DNA of 64,000 nt from Phascolomyces articulosus. Taxonomy: Eukaryota > Mucoromycota > Mucoromycetes > Mucorales > Lichtheimiaceae. The notes below the pieces were generated by a model. It made no database searches. It was not told the DNA's origin and saw only the letters and a list, made by a program, of their open reading frames with translations. Of this stretch, positions 47,041 to 60,962 are shown one piece after another (position 1 is the stretch's first letter; each line of letters starts with the position of its first letter). Both the position numbers and the translations under genes were made by a program. The stretch spans positions 1,447,847 through 1,511,846 of the forward strand of contig JAIXMP010000010.1 in NCBI GenBank assembly GCA_025677815.1. The letters run 5' to 3'.

Positions 47041-48019
47041 TATTGTGTATCATATCATATTATATTCATTTTTTTTCAAACATTGTAAATTTCCATATAT
47101 AGTAAACATTTTAAGTCAACGCCCTGTTTACAGATACGAATAATATAATGAGATAGCAGAAAGGTGGGTCATCAATCATTGCCCTCTGATACTTTCATGA
47201 ATCGTAATAATAATAATAATAATAGTGTCAGTTTTGATGTTTATTGGCTCCATCCACATGGAAAGGAACAGCACTATGGACATAATAATACACAAGTAAA
47301 ATTTTGGATGCTAAGAGAACAAATGCAATTCTGTACAATAAAATTAAATATTTGATGATGAAAGATACCTTGATTCGAAACACAAAGTGATTCTACTTGA
47401 GCCAAAAGAACTCCAGATTATAAGTACATAAAATACCAAGTATAAAAACAATGTAATTTTCATCAGGCGCTTGGGCTAAATTCCCCTTAAATCACTAAAT
47501 AGAAATTGATGTGACACCAAGCTGAAAAGTTCAACCATTTAGTATTTTATAATAACAAGCAAAAGGAACTTTTGCATTTCCTCAAGATAACGCCACTTTG
47601 GTTACACACAACATCAATGCACAGCATAAGCGTCTTATAAATAATAATAATAACAATATTACACCATCAAAATATTACTGCTACTCTACTTCAAGGAAAA
47701 TGAATCCTTATTTTAATAATAATAATTTGGTGTTTAATCCCTACCGTCACAATCAATTTATTTAATAAACAATTAAATGCTAAACAATCCTATTTTTTTT
47801 TTTGATATATGAAAAGATGTAATAATAAATTGATTTATTATATATACTTCCAAGCCAAGAAAAAACATGGCAAAGGGCTGGCTTCTTCAACCCCCCATAA
47901 CCTTCTTTTTTCGGGTATTGAATTGAAACCACTCTATCCAACTCTCTTTTATATAATCCAACTTGAGTTTTCAACTTTTTTTCTCTTCTTCTTTTTAACA
48001 CACTTTTTTTATCATTTGC
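47041..48019. other. intergenic upstream of the HECT ligase gene
   Basis: AT-rich with (AAT)n microsatellites near 47206-47223 and 47640-47660. 47940-48019 is CT-rich before the HECT start codon. No gene seen. Confidence 0.5.
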
Positions 48020-51000
48020 ATGGAAACCAATGACATGACAGAGTCCACTGGTACATATACAACTTCATTTGAACCGTGGCGACAATCAATACATGGCACT
48101 TTTGTCAATAGAACTAATAGTAATTCATACATGACAACTGGACAAACCAATTCCGCTCGAAAACCGACAACAGTCTACTTACCTGGTCAAGTCGCAGCCA
48201 TTGCAACAACTCATCATAAGGAACCAATACAAAAAGAACCCATTACAGCTGAAGCAGAACCTAATGAAGAAGAACAAAATCCTGATATGGTATAGATTTA
48301 TATATACAGTTGTTTTTACTATCAAATAATAAAAAAAGAGAAGCTGGTTTTTTTCGCCTTACTTTTTTTTCTTTTTTTTAGGCGCATGGAAAATGCATGT
48401 GTTGCAGCAGGTACGAAAGAAAAGAAAAGAAAAGGATCATTAAAATATTGATAATATAACATTTTTTTTAAAAAAAACGCACGCTATTGTTACTGTAGTG
48501 AACTTCGTTACCAGGAAACGGTATCTCGGTTTCGATGTCCTGTATGCGATACTGTCAATGACTTAAAACCACATATTCGAAAACAGATAACAAATGATCC
48601 TATTACATTTCGACAATTAAAACACCTGGTAAATAAATGTTCAGCTAAAGAAAAGGCAGCTCGACGGGAAAATGAGGAACTTGATCCAAAAGACCGTGAA
48701 AAATATTATGAACCTGTCGAAAATTTGGTTGAAATAGCTTTTGGCAGCTGGGTCTGCTTAAACCATAGCTTCTCCAATGTAATTATCTTTTCCTTTTTTT
48801 TTTGCAAAAAGAGAATAGGTTACATAGGTAACAAAAAAGAAAAAGAAAAACTGATATTCTGTACGCTTGTATAACAAACTAGGGTGAACAAACTTCGTTA
48901 GAGGATAGTGGATTAAATATGACAGAGATTCGTGATGCATACAGAATTTTATTAAGTCTGGTAAGGATAGTAGAAATTCTTTCTTCTTTCCAGTGATGTA
49001 TACAAAGCGGGAAGAAAAAGCCAAGGAAATACAGAAAGATAGGCTTAACCCACTTACATCCATGGTATAAATGGCTTTTTTTTTAGCCTGTCAATGTGAT
49101 AAGAGGAATGATGACCGCAACTGACAAGTTGTTGAAACGACCCGCCGTTCCATTAAGGAGGATGAGTGATATTCGATTTTTACTGATTATTCTAGAGGTA
49201 AAATGGGTTTTTTCTAACAAAAAGGGGGCAGGAAGGAGGGCTACGCAACAACACACACACAATCCCAAAGAAATCATGGGATCGAATTTTTAGGCTAATC
49301 ATAACTGATGGTACCTTTTATAGAACCCTTTATTAGCCCAACATAATTTTCATGCAGAAACAAAATATCATCATAATCTTTTAAAAAGGGTATTTGGTAT
49401 TCTTAGTTGTCTTAACAATGAATGTCATCAAGGACTTGTCAATTGGTTTGCAAAGTAACGTTTTTTCTTATTATTATTTTATTGGATGATGTTGGTTAAC
49501 TCCTAAAACCCCATGCAAGAAAATAAGATAATAATAAAATTATCATTTTTATTTTATATAGATATACCACCGAAGGATTTAGTAACAAAGTGCACCTTGT
49601 TCATGCATTTATAACATACCGAGTCACTCGAGCACAACGAAGTAAACAAGGATTACCGGCTGCTTATGAATCAGAATGGAAAGTATCAAGTGCTGCGCGT
49701 ACTATGGCTTTATTGTGTGAGTATCCATATATATATTTGTAGTAGTATACTATCCACTGAAATAAAAAAAACTCTGTTTTGTACTGATAACGATAGTTTC
49801 TTTATTTTTTATGATATATAGTTGCTGCAAATCTTCAATCGAATAAGTTACCAATATCCGATTTTTATAATACAATGGTAGATTATGTCAATCTTTTGGC
49901 AGATTTTGAATCATGGCAATCTAGATCAGGGTTAGTTTATATTTTGCTATCATGATTTACTTCCACTCTCCCACATAAAAATACTAATCTATATATGATG
50001 ATATCAATTCTTAAAAGCAGAAAATTTGCATTCTGCCAATACCCATTTCTGATCAGCATGGGTGCTAAGATGCAAATTCTCGAAGCAGACGCAAAACGAC
50101 AAATGGAAACAAAATGGCGGGAAGCATTTTTCAATATGCTTTTCCATCAAAAGGCGTCCATGCCTTACCTTGTTTTACGAGTGAGGAGAGAAAACCTTAT
50201 TGATGATTCACTTCGCCAGGTAAAAAAAAAAAAGCTGAAAGGAATATACACGCACATTGATTCATTTTTTTTAATGTTATCCGACTCCATCTGATCATAA
50301 CAACAATTTACTCTCTCTATACATACAAATACCTTTCTTTTTCTTCCTTATATAAAGCTTGCACAAAACGAATTGGATCTCAAGAAATCATTACGAATAG
50401 AATTTATAGGAGAGGAAGGTGTAGATGCAGGTGGTCTTCGAAAAGAATGGTTCTTACTCTTGGTACGATCCTTATTTGATCCACAGTACGGAATGTTTAC
50501 TTATGATGAAGATTCCAATTTATGCTGGTTCAACCCAACAAGTTTTGAAAACGAATCACAATATTTCCTCGTGGGTACCGTTTTGGGCTTAGCAATTTAC
50601 AATTCCACCATTTTGGATATCCATTTACCAACAGCATGTTATAAAAAATTATTGGGTCATCCTGTGGATTTATCTGATTTGGAAATATTTCGCCCAGGAT
50701 TAGCGCGTGGATTACGCCAACTTTTGGAATTTGAAGGCGATGTAGAAAGTACCTTTTGTAGAGCCTTTGTCGCTGAAATAGATATGTTTGGTCAACGCAA
50801 ATCAATTGATTTGATACCCGATGGTTCAAAACATATGGTCAACAATGATAATCGTCAACAGTTTGTGGATTTGTATGTGAACCATGTTCTTAATTCAAGT
50901 GTGGAACGACAGTTTGGTGCTTTCCAGCAAGGATTTTATCATGTGTGTGGTGGCAATGCATTATCCTTGTTTCGACCTCAAGAAATTGAATTGTTGGTAC

Positions 51001-51438
51001 GAGGAAGTGATGAACCATTAGAAATTGATGATTTATGTGGTCAAACGGAATATCAAGGCTTTGACTTAGAGGAAGATACCATACAGTATGTAAAACCTAT
51101 AAAAAAAATGAGTGAGATGAACAAACATGTTTGACCTGGTTTATTTATCTATGTTTTTATTGTTCATAAATAGACATTTCTGGAGTATTATGAAAGCCAT
51201 GGAACCATCAATGCAACGTAAATTACTTATGTTTGTCACTGGAAGCGATCGTATACCTGCAACAGGAGCTACACAAATGAATTTCAAGATTGCTTGCGGT
51301 GGTGAAGATTGTAATCGATTACCATCGGCACATACATGTTTCAATCAATTGGTGTTATATCGCTACGAGACCAAGGATAAATTGGAGCTCATGTTAAAAA
51401 CAGCTATCATGGAGAGCCAAGGGTTCTATGTTAAATAA
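48020..51438 (+). CDS. HUL4: HECT E3 ubiquitin ligase, Hul4-like, apparent frameshift
   Basis: Eleven exons: 48020-48289, 48382-48410, 48499-48778, 48883-48960, 49087-49197, 49324-49454, 49562-49717, 49822-49930, 50021-50219, 50358-51085, 51174-51438; about 784 residues if the frame is continuous. It transfers ubiquitin from E2 to substrates. A Cys4 finger is near residue 95 (CMCCSSELRYQET, CPVCDTVNDL). The HECT domain fills the C-terminal 350 residues: IEFIGEEGVDAGGLRKEWFL, LVGTVLGLAIYNSTILDIHL, and the catalytic cysteine in LPSAHTCFNQLVLYRYETKD. In exon 7, GAATGG is followed by four A (49680-49683) where the frame needs three; the protein is otherwise continuous (EWK then VSSAARTMALLFAANLQ). 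Either a sequence error, a real frameshift, or splicing from GTATCA at 49684 explains it. Confidence 0.88.
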
Positions 51439-51757
51439 CTACATTTATATATATACTCCCCATATATTACATATAACAACAAAGCATATATATCACTACA
51501 AGCATACACCCTACCTTGTTTTATTCAAGGGTTTTCCAATCTATTTTTAAGAATATGAAATAAAAAATGACGTTCGAGAATGGAGATATTTTTTTTTGAC
51601 ACCCATGTTTTATATCATTGATTTTAACTTTTGGCAAAAGAAAAAACCGAATTTCAACGTGTCAGCCTTTTTTTTCTTCTTCTATATAATCACATACCTC
51701 CATTTTCTCATATTTTTCTGACTATCAACACATAATTAATTCAAATAACATATAAGC
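51439..51757. other. intergenic
   Basis: HECT 3' UTR and PFK promoter; AT-rich with short CT runs near 51661-51690. No gene. Confidence 0.6.
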
Positions 51758-54700
51758 ATGCAAGCGGACGGATTTTCTTATATATCATTACGTGCCAATT
51801 CACCACCCAAATTCGATGATACACTACGATTTTATGAATCGTTTGGTTTTCGTAAATGTCTTGATCAATTACGATGTAATGACAAGGTACAACCCAGTGG
51901 TGACTTTTACCAAGACGACATTGATGATGGAGAACATATTCGCAACGTATGGCTCAAATTGGAAGCATCCAGTGGTCATTTTACCAATAACTTGATTATA
52001 AAATTATCTCTTTCTGCTTCTGCTGCTGATTGTGACAAAAAACCCAAAGAGGATATTGATTGGGGTTTAGAAGAACAAGTCATTGTGTTGGTCACTAAAA
52101 ATATAAGCAAGACGTGTGCATTATTAAAAAGTTTAGGTGCTGCCATGCAACAACAAATGGATACAGCGTCGGAGTCAGAAAAATTATATGCATTGGACCC
52201 ATTGGGTAATGTACTTTTGTTTACAAGTCAACTGGCATTTCCTGGTTTATTGCATGAATCCAGCAGTAGACAAGGTTCACCAATATTAAATGGAAAAGCA
52301 GATAACGAACCACTACCACGTAAAATTGCCATCTTGACATCAGGTGGTGATGCTCCTGGTATGAATGCTTGTGTACGTGCAGTCGTTCGTTATGGTATAT
52401 CCAAAGGATGTGAAATGTATGCTATATATGAAGGCTACCAAGGTAATAAAGAAAAAAAATACAAATATTGACAAGAAATATAAAAAAAAAATTAATAATT
52501 ATTTTATTCAAGGAATGGTGGATGGTGGTGATCGAATTCGAAAAATGGATTGGAAGAGCGTACGAGGTTGGATGCGTGTGGTAAATATGATAAATTTCTT
52601 TGTAATAAAGAAAAACCTAATGTATGGCATGACATACAGAAGCTAATATACTACCAAAAATAGGGTGGTACATCGATTGGTACAGCGCGATGTAAAGCTT
52701 TCCAAACCGCAGAAGGTCGTATTCAAGGTGCAGAAAACCTCATTAAAGAAGGCATCGATTCTATCATTGTATGTGGCGGCGACGGTTCACTTACCGGTGC
52801 TGATGTTTTCCGATCCGAATGGCCAACGCATGTTGAGAATTTAAAAAAGACAAACCGAATTACCGAAGAAGAAGCCGAACGACATAAACATCTGACCATC
52901 GTCGGCCTTGTCGGCAGTATTGATAACGATATGAGCAGTACAGATATTACCATTGGCGCAGTCACCTCGTTACACCGCATTTGCGAAGCTGTCGATTCTA
53001 TCAATACAACCGCCATGTCCCATTCACGTGCTTTTGTTGTTGAAGTGATGGGTCGCCATTGTGGATGGTTAGCATTGATGGCAGGCATTGCCACAGGCGC
53101 AGATTTTGTATTTATTCCCGAACGACCGCCAGGTGAAGAAGATTGGCGATCCAGATTATGTGAAGTTGCACAACGCCATCGTCAACTGGGTAAACGCAAA
53201 ACCATCATTATTGTTGCAGAGGGAGCACTGGATAACTCACTTAAGCCTATCAAATCAGAAGAGATCAAAGATATCTTGACAGATCGGTTAGGTCTTGATA
53301 CGCGTGTGACAACTTTGGGTCATGTTCAACGAGGTGGATCTCCATGCGCTGCTGATCGTATCTTAGCAACTATTCAATCCGTGGAAGCTGTACGTGCAGT
53401 GTTGACTTCAAAACCCGATACACCTTCCCCTTTGATCATTAGTCGTAATAACCAAATTATGTCTACGTCGCTCATGAAAGCCGTTGAATTGACTCATGAA
53501 GTTGCCAAAGCTATCAGTGAAAAGAACTTTGCCCGTGCTATGGAATTACGTGATCCGCAATTTGCTGAAGAATTTAACGCATTTACAGCAAGTACTATTT
53601 TGGATGATTGTAGCGATCATATTGTTTTACCAAAACATCAACAAATGCGTGTGGCTATTTTACATATTGGCGCTCCATCAGGTGGTATGAATGCAGCTAC
53701 AAGAACAGCTGTACGTTACGCTCTCAATCGTGGCCATCATCCAATTCTTGTATTTAATGGATTCTCAGGTCTTGTACGTGGTACGATGGAAGATGCGACA
53801 TGGATTGGTGTCGATGGATGGACATCCCATGGTGGTTCTGAACTAGGAACAAATCGACATGTTCCCGGTGTGGATGTGGATATGGGTATGGTTGCCTATC
53901 AAATCCAAAAGAATAAGATTCAGGGGCTAATGGTTATTGGTGGATTTGAGGCGTTTTCATCCTTGGTCGAACTTGAAAAAGCACGTAAATTTTATCCATC
54001 TTTATGTATCCCTGTCTGCCATCTGCCCGCTACCATTTCCAATAATGTTCCCGGTACAGATTATTCACTAGGTACCGATACCTCATTGAATGCTATTGTT
54101 ACGTCATGTGATGCTATTGGTCAATCAGCTAGATCATCACGTAGACGTGTGTTTGTGGTTGAAGTACAAGGTGGTAAATCGGGCTATTTGGCGGTGGAAG
54201 GTGGTATCGCATCCAGTGCCAACACTGTTTATATTCCAGAAGAAGGTATCTCGTTATCAAGATTGCAATCAGATGTCAAGCATTTGTTGGCACTCTATTT
54301 CGATGATGATCCAGACATGTCAGAAGGTCGTATTATTTTACGAACGGAGGATGTGAGCGATACATATACAACCGATGTCATTAGCAATATTCTGAAGGAT
54401 GAAGGTCACCAGTTGTTCGATTCGCGAACGGCAGTATTAGGTCATATTCAACAGGGCGATACACCATCACCATTGGATCGTATTCGTGCTACCCGATTGG
54501 CAATACGATGTATTCAATTTATTGAAGAGCATTCATCCTGTGCACTTGATAAGGCCCATGCTAATAACGAGGCGGTACCTATTGAACTTACCAATTGTGA
54601 AGAGTCCGTTGCTGTGGTGGGTATTTGGGGTGCCGATGTTCGATATAATTCGACAAATAGTCTATTGCCTATCACCGATATGAAGAATAGAAAACCACGT

Positions 54701-54814
54701 ACTGCTTGGTGGTTTGAACATCGTCCATTGGTGGATTTATTAGCGGGCCGAGGGATGTTTACACCTCAAGCACAAAAACTTTTTGCTGAAGAAAAGAAAC
54801 AAGAAAAACAATAA
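51758..54814 (+). CDS. PFK1: ATP-dependent 6-phosphofructokinase, fungal type
   Basis: Three exons, 51758-52442, 52513-52580 and 52664-54814; 967 residues, the normal length for fungal PFK subunits. It phosphorylates fructose 6-phosphate, the committed step of glycolysis, in an octameric complex. Residues 1-185 form the extra N-terminal glyoxalase-like domain of fungal PFKs ([31 protein letters not shown]). The catalytic half starts [20 protein letters not shown] and contains [55 protein letters not shown] and [16 protein letters not shown]. The second half, with altered active-site residues ([48 protein letters not shown]), is the regulatory repeat that binds fructose 2,6-bisphosphate. The symbol is generic: alpha versus beta type cannot be decided here. 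Confidence 0.97.
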
Positions 54815-55169
54815 GGTCCTTTTTTGAATCATTCCATCAGCATATCTTTCTTGTATATAGCATGTATTATATAATTTATATTCAAAGCATAAAAAAAATA
54901 TATTCTTATTGTTAATTTCTTTTATTTTTTTTACTATATGTATGTAATAATTAAAGTATGTGAATGTCTGTGTGAGTGAGTGAATGACTGTTTATTGTTT
55001 GATTTGAATTTTTGGTATGAAGAAGAAAAAAAGATGTTTGTGCTTTGTGTGTTATTATATAATTAGAGAGCTGTAAAAAACAAATATATGAAAGATAAAA
55101 TAAAGTGAGAATTGGAAAGAGTGGTGGAGGGTAGGGTATTCTTTTCTTTTTTTTTTTTTGCTGTAGTAA
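54815..55169. other. convergent intergenic region
   Basis: 355 bp between the 3' ends of the PFK and Cdc4-type genes; AT-rich, no gene. Confidence 0.6.
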
Positions 55170-58100
55170 TTATTCAAGTCCATCAACACCATAATCCAGT
55201 ACTTCTAAACGAGTGATATTATCTGCACATTTGACAGCTGCAACACAACGTCTTTCATCGAAAGCAACTCGCCATACACCACTGACATTTTTTATTAAAT
55301 CGTGTTGTAACTTCCCTGTCTTGATATCCCACATTTTTAAACCGCCTTCTGAACCAGATACCACTTTATGCTCATCGTGTTGAAATGATGTGATGGCACC
55401 TTGATGGCCAATAAGCACATGTTGCCGTTCACCATCATCCGGTGACCAAACACGCAAAGTTTGATCAGCAGCTGCACTGACCAAATAGTTATCTGTTAGA
55501 CCCAATAAGCCAACAAGAATTGTGTGTCCTATTTGTTATTAATGACAAACAAAAAAGAAAATTATGAGTCCTTCTGTTTGTTTGTTTTTTAATGTATCCT
55601 GTGCACTAAACATAAAAGTAAGTATATATATCATATTGTTCTTTACCTCCTAATACATGCAAACAGGATCCATCTACTATACTCCAAATACGAACGGTGG
55701 AATCCATACTTCCACTTATACAACGATTTCGTTTTGCATCAATGACGACCGAGTACACTTTTTGCTCGTGGCCAACGAGCACGTGTCGTAACTGTCCCAT
55801 TTCCAAGTGCCACAGCCGTACTGTATTATCATAGCTACCACTTGCAAGAATATTCCCATGAGCGGCAAGATCTCTCACGGACATGGTATGGCCAGTCAAT
55901 GTATGGACATGATATGGAGCACCAGGGTAATCGCCACTACTACTACTTGTACTTGGTCCACTACTACTATTACTGATATCATTCCATTCTGTCACCATGG
56001 GATCATCCGAATCAGCTGTCATGGGTTCGAGTGGATAAGATTTTGTATGATGTAGAGGCATGACAGAAGAGTGTCGTATCCGCCGCTGATGTTGCGGCTC
56101 GTTTTGATCATATGTTGGTAGCATCCAAACTTGCAAGGTGGTATCGCGGGATCCACTCACAAGCATGGGACGCTGTGGTTCCATGTGTCCTGAGCGCGTT
56201 CGTGTGGGCATAACAATCGTTAAACATCGTACTGTGCTCATATGGCCACCAAAAACATGGCGACACCGACCTGTATCAATATCCCATACTCGGATGGTAC
56301 GATCGGTCGACCCTGTCACTAAAGTATTACCGACATATTGTAACGCCCATACACCACCTTCATGCCCATTGAGCACGCGTCTAAGTTGACCCGTCTTGAT
56401 ATCATAAATATTGACACTACGATCGTCTGATCCAGTAATAATCTTGTCATCATCAAATTGCAAACACGTTACAACATTGTTGGGATGGCCCGTCAATTGC
56501 AAGCGTTTAGATCGATTGTATTTCCAATTGAGTCGCATTCGATAATGACGTCGGTAAAGTTCTTTGTATGCTGATGCTTCATTATTATAACTTGAATTCG
56601 TTGATGTAGTGGCGATAGTTGGAAAGAATTTTACTGCTTCGTCAGGTGTTACAACATAACCTGCTTCTGTAAATTTCTCTTGCCATAATCCAAGATTATT
56701 ATCAATGAGTTTATGCCATGTTTTTGAAACAGTAGTGGCTCTGCATAATGTGGTAAAATCGACAAATCGTAAAATGCGGTGGGCAAGAAAAGTGGGTAAC
56801 CGAGCAATAATATCCATCCTCAGGGCTTGCAGAATAGCGGAGTTTGAGAGTCTAAGAGAGCTCATGGGAGATCGCCGGAGTAAATGCACCAGAAAGTAAT
56901 TTTGAATATTTTGGGGAAGTTGGGCATATGTATCAAACATGTGGGTGGCCAAAGAAGTAGGTGATGAAAATGTAGATAATGTAGATGAATTTTGTTGATG
57001 ATCATGATGATGTGAATTTGGAACGACGGCTGCTTCTTCAGTAGCGGTAGTAATAGTAGTAATAGTATTAGTAGTAGATAGATTAAGTTGTTGTGGTTGT
57101 GGTGATTGTTGTTTGTCTAAGGGTATCATTTCTGGGGAGTTGTTGGTATCATCATCTATTTGGCTCCAAACAATATCCTGTGGACCAGAAGAGAGAGGTG
57201 ATAGTGATGGAGATGGAAGGGCGGAATTTGGACTTTCTTCAGGATTATCGATGGCATAAGATGTTGATGCTGTTACTACTGCTGGAGAAGTAGGTGTATC
57301 AGTAGAAATGGTATTGTCATTTGTTCGAAGTAGGGGAGATTGTATATTTGACGGAAACATGTTAGATGAAGATGATGCAAACAGCTGTTCGTTGCCTGGC
57401 ACTTGAAAATCATTTTCATCATCATTTTTATTATTATTCAAGTTATTACTTATATCCATTTGTAAAGGGTGATTGTGATGATAGTGATGACCATGCTGCT
57501 TGTCCTCCTCATTCTCCTCGTCTTGCTTTGTTCGTGGTCCGAGTGTTCTGACAGATGTTTCTGTCCTTTTTGAACTTCTGAGGTTGGTCTCCCAATCTTC
57601 TTCTTTGGAAAACCAAGATACCGGTCGTTTTCGTGGTGATTGATTGACTGCTTGGCCAATATCACCGGTTACATGAACAGCGATCTATAAACAAAAACGT
57701 TATAAGCTCACAAGGTTAAACTCTGTCTTCTCTCTTTTATTATTGCCATAGAAAACCCCATTACAGGGATGGTGAAAAAAAAAAAAAAAGAAAAAGAAAA
57801 AATAAATGCCCATATAGGAAGGAGAGAGAAAGAAAGAAAAACTTACTTGACCATCAGACGAATCAATTTCTTCAAAGATCCCTCGTGCACCTGGCATTGT
57901 AAAAGGTAACTGTCGTAACATGGATGGAGTTGGCATATTAGCCAAGGGGTATAGAGCATCTCCGTGGGTTAATGGCGGATTAAAGACAAGTGGAGGAAGT
58001 GAACTTCGATGGTTTTTATGATTAGGGTGAGATTGTACAAATTTGTCATTATCAATATTAGTTGATACAACAGGTGGAAGCTGTAAACAGATTGTATTTC

Positions 58101-58308
58101 GTTTGTTGTTATTGTTGTTATTGCCTACGCCTCCGCCTCCAGCGCCGCCTTCCATGGTAGTTAGATTTGGGTCATTATTATTATTGCCACTATGAGAAGA
58201 TAAAGCTTGATCGTCAGCACCAATAACGGGACGACCAGGTGTAGCGGAGGGAGATGGTAAAGGTGAAGTTAATTGTAAAGTAGTTAATGGAGAAGGATTT
58301 GTACCCAT
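55170..58308 (-). CDS. CDC4: F-box/WD40 protein, Cdc4/Fbw7-type SCF substrate receptor
   Basis: Three exons, 57847-58308, 55647-57684 and 55170-55528; 952 residues. It recruits phosphorylated substrates to the SCF ubiquitin ligase. The first 440 residues are Ser/Pro/Asn-rich and disordered. The F-box is near residues 445-490 (IIARLPTFLAHRILRFVDFT, CRATTVSKTWHKLIDNN). WD40 repeats run from about 550 to the end: LTGHPNNVVTCLQFDDDKII with TGSDDRSVNIYDIKTG, GHEGGVWALQYVGNTLVTGS, GHMSTVRCLTI, GHTMSVRDLAAHGNILASGS, GHEQKVYSVVI, GLTDNYLVSAAADQTLRVW. This repeat order and the CLQF start match Cdc4/Fbw7 more than Met30. A Ser-rich insert interrupts one blade (around QHQRRIRHSS). The N-terminal exon joins in frame through an 162-nt intron. 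Confidence 0.9.
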
Positions 58309-60880
58309 GGTGTGTGGGTTTTTTTTTTTTTTGACCAGAAAGTAAGTCGAAAAAAGAAGCCCTTTTTCATAGGCAAAAAAAACGAATTTATTTCAGCAAC
58401 CAGCTGCTACTAGTCACTCTCTCTTTCTTTCTCACTCCACCTAGCATGTCCGAAGCACTTTTTTTCCTTTGGGTGAAGCACTTTTTTTTATATATTTAAA
58501 ACACACCCCCTTGTTTCTAACTTATTTATATATATAATAATAATAACAGCACTCCATATTATTACTAGGATATTTGTAGTTGGATCTTAATACTATTCTT
58601 TTTCTACCATATTTATTATTCTTTGTCTTATCCTTACTAATCACCATGATATAAATATATTGATAATGATTATAAACGTGATGATGATCGGACTGGGTTC
58701 TATTTTGTGGACAAAGCGTTCGGGTACCACAGACTCACACTCCCTTTACTTTATTGGATTATGGCACCATACCCAATTCAATTTTCCCGATCTATTATTA
58801 CGCTATCTTATTTCGAAGGAGTTAATTAGTAACACCCTCTTACATGCGTAATACGTATCCTTATAAAATCCTTTAGTAAATTTTAATCTGACCCTAGTAA
58901 TAAGATAAATTACATATAACCATGCTTTATGTCAATTATAGTATAATCTCCAGAAATGGTGCTATGTACATGAGTATAATCATGCAAGAGAAAAACAAAG
59001 AAAAAAACATTGCTGTATAATTTTTTTATATTAAGAGTTTCTCTTCAATCATATGCTAAATTAACTGTAACTTTGTTATCCACGATCATTAATTTTGACG
59101 CATGTATAGTATTACATTTCAAAAAAAAAATATGTACAATTATACATCGATGCAGCACTCACTAGAATTATTGCTCATTTATATTATATTCGATATATAC
59201 AAGAAACGCTAGGCTTACTTGGTCTTATTTTCATATATGCTTGTTTATTCATTTTAGCTAATTAAACAAAAGTTTCTTCTCGGATTACATACAAATTGAA
59301 TGGCCCTTAGTTAGGTTAGCAAAAGATTCATAATATTATTTTTTCTCAGAAAGAAAAACCTTGTGCGTGAAGTCTGAACAGCAGATACCCTCCTTCATGC
59401 TAATAAATCAAGTTAATTTCATAATATAATGTTCCAGAAATACGGTTCTCGATAGGATACCACATAGAGAACCAAGTAAAATAGTATTCACTATTCTAAA
59501 AAGCATAACGATTTTATGAATCCTAATTAAAGCATGCAACTATAAATGAGCAACCATATTTCCTCCATAGTAACTAGAAGAAGAAAAAGCAGCTATCGTC
59601 AGATTAATAAAATATCTAGATTTTTTATGAAAACAAATCCTGAAGAATAGTAGCAAGATGTAGTTACTATATAAAACAATAGCCCATTGCAGCATGATAT
59701 CATGATATAGACTTTAAATTATAATATATTATAGATAGATAGAATACCGCTACATTATAAAAATAGAATATTTCATTTTTTTATTGCTTATTAAAGCCTT
59801 ACCTTCTTCACTCTCACTTATCATCTCTTCCTCTCTTATGTTTTTTCTTTTATTTCCTTTTTTTTTTTGCTATACTATTTTATCTTTATCCAATATAAAT
59901 ATAAGTATACTGATTATTAATTACCACTGCGTATGTCGCACGATTGTCTTGCGCAAGACTTATCGTATTAGATTAAACATGTATTTTGCTTTACTGTCCA
60001 CACTGGCAGTTTAAAGTGCGAAGATTCCTGTAGTAATTATGATAAATAGTAATAGTAGTAGTGGTACATTAACAATTGTCACATCTGTGTGATTGAATAT
60101 ACCAATTAAGGTATAAATTATTGCTATTGTAAAAGAATTATTTTCAATCTTAAACAATATTATTATATTTGATGTGCCAGTTATTTAAATTTATAACATA
60201 ATATAGTACCAAAAGTTTTATAATTCTACTAAAAGGTTACATTATTACTGATGGTTACTAAGTATAATAATACAGCAAAAAAGCCAAATAGTATTACTAC
60301 TATTACCATCATAATCACGACAACAACTGCTACTACACGACATCTTCTGTTGTCATCGTCCTCCTCCCCATCAACAAAGAAAATAAATGGAAATAAAAAA
60401 AAGGGGGGGAATTCGAAAAAAAATAATAATAAAAGCAACAAATTGTCATAATTTTTATAAGTCAAAACCATAAAGATAAACCACACAGATAAGTAATGAC
60501 ACAGAAATAACCACGAAGGAATATAACTACAAAGTTATGTATGAGATAATAAGATAGATAGAAGATGCTCTTTATTTTAATAAAATGATACAGTATTTAT
60601 ACCTTTTTCTAAACTACTGTAGATAATGATAATGATAATAATAATGGTGATGGTGTTATTATATGAACGACTAATGATAACAATGAAGCTGTGGATGGCG
60701 ATGATAATAGAATTATAAAAGGAAAGAGGGACTCTCACTAATAATATAAAGAGATATGCTGCGGTTATGATGAAGCATAAAGAAGAATAATGTGGCTACA
60801 GTAAAAGAAGTAGTAATATTGGTGGTGGTATTATTGTGACAAAAAAATTAAAAAAACTCAAACGTCTAAGAAAGATAAAA
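58309..60880. other. gene-poor region
   Basis: Starts with the CDC4 promoter, including T runs and CT tracts. The remainder is AT-rich with simple GAT/AAT repeats (60600-60720). No supported gene; an open frame at 58660-58851 (+) has no recognised features. Confidence 0.5.
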
Positions 60881-60962
60881 CGTCAGCTGCAGGGTTTGAA
60901 CCTGCGCGGGCAGAGCCCAAGGGATTTCAAGTCCCTCTCCTTAACCACTCGGACAAACTGAC
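60881..60962 (-). tRNA. tRNA-Ser(UGA)
   Basis: The minus strand folds into a type II tRNA. Acceptor GTCAGTT pairs with AGCTGAC (one G-T pair). D arm TCC-GAGTGGTTAA-GGA. Anticodon stem AGGGA/TCCCT with loop CTTGAAA gives anticodon TGA. The long variable arm is TGGGCTCTGCCCGC, as required for serine. T arm GCAGG-TTCAAAC-CCTGC. The discriminator is G at 60881. There is no intron. It reads UCA codons. The internal A and B boxes (TGGTTAA and GGTTCAAACC) are intact. Confidence 0.95.
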
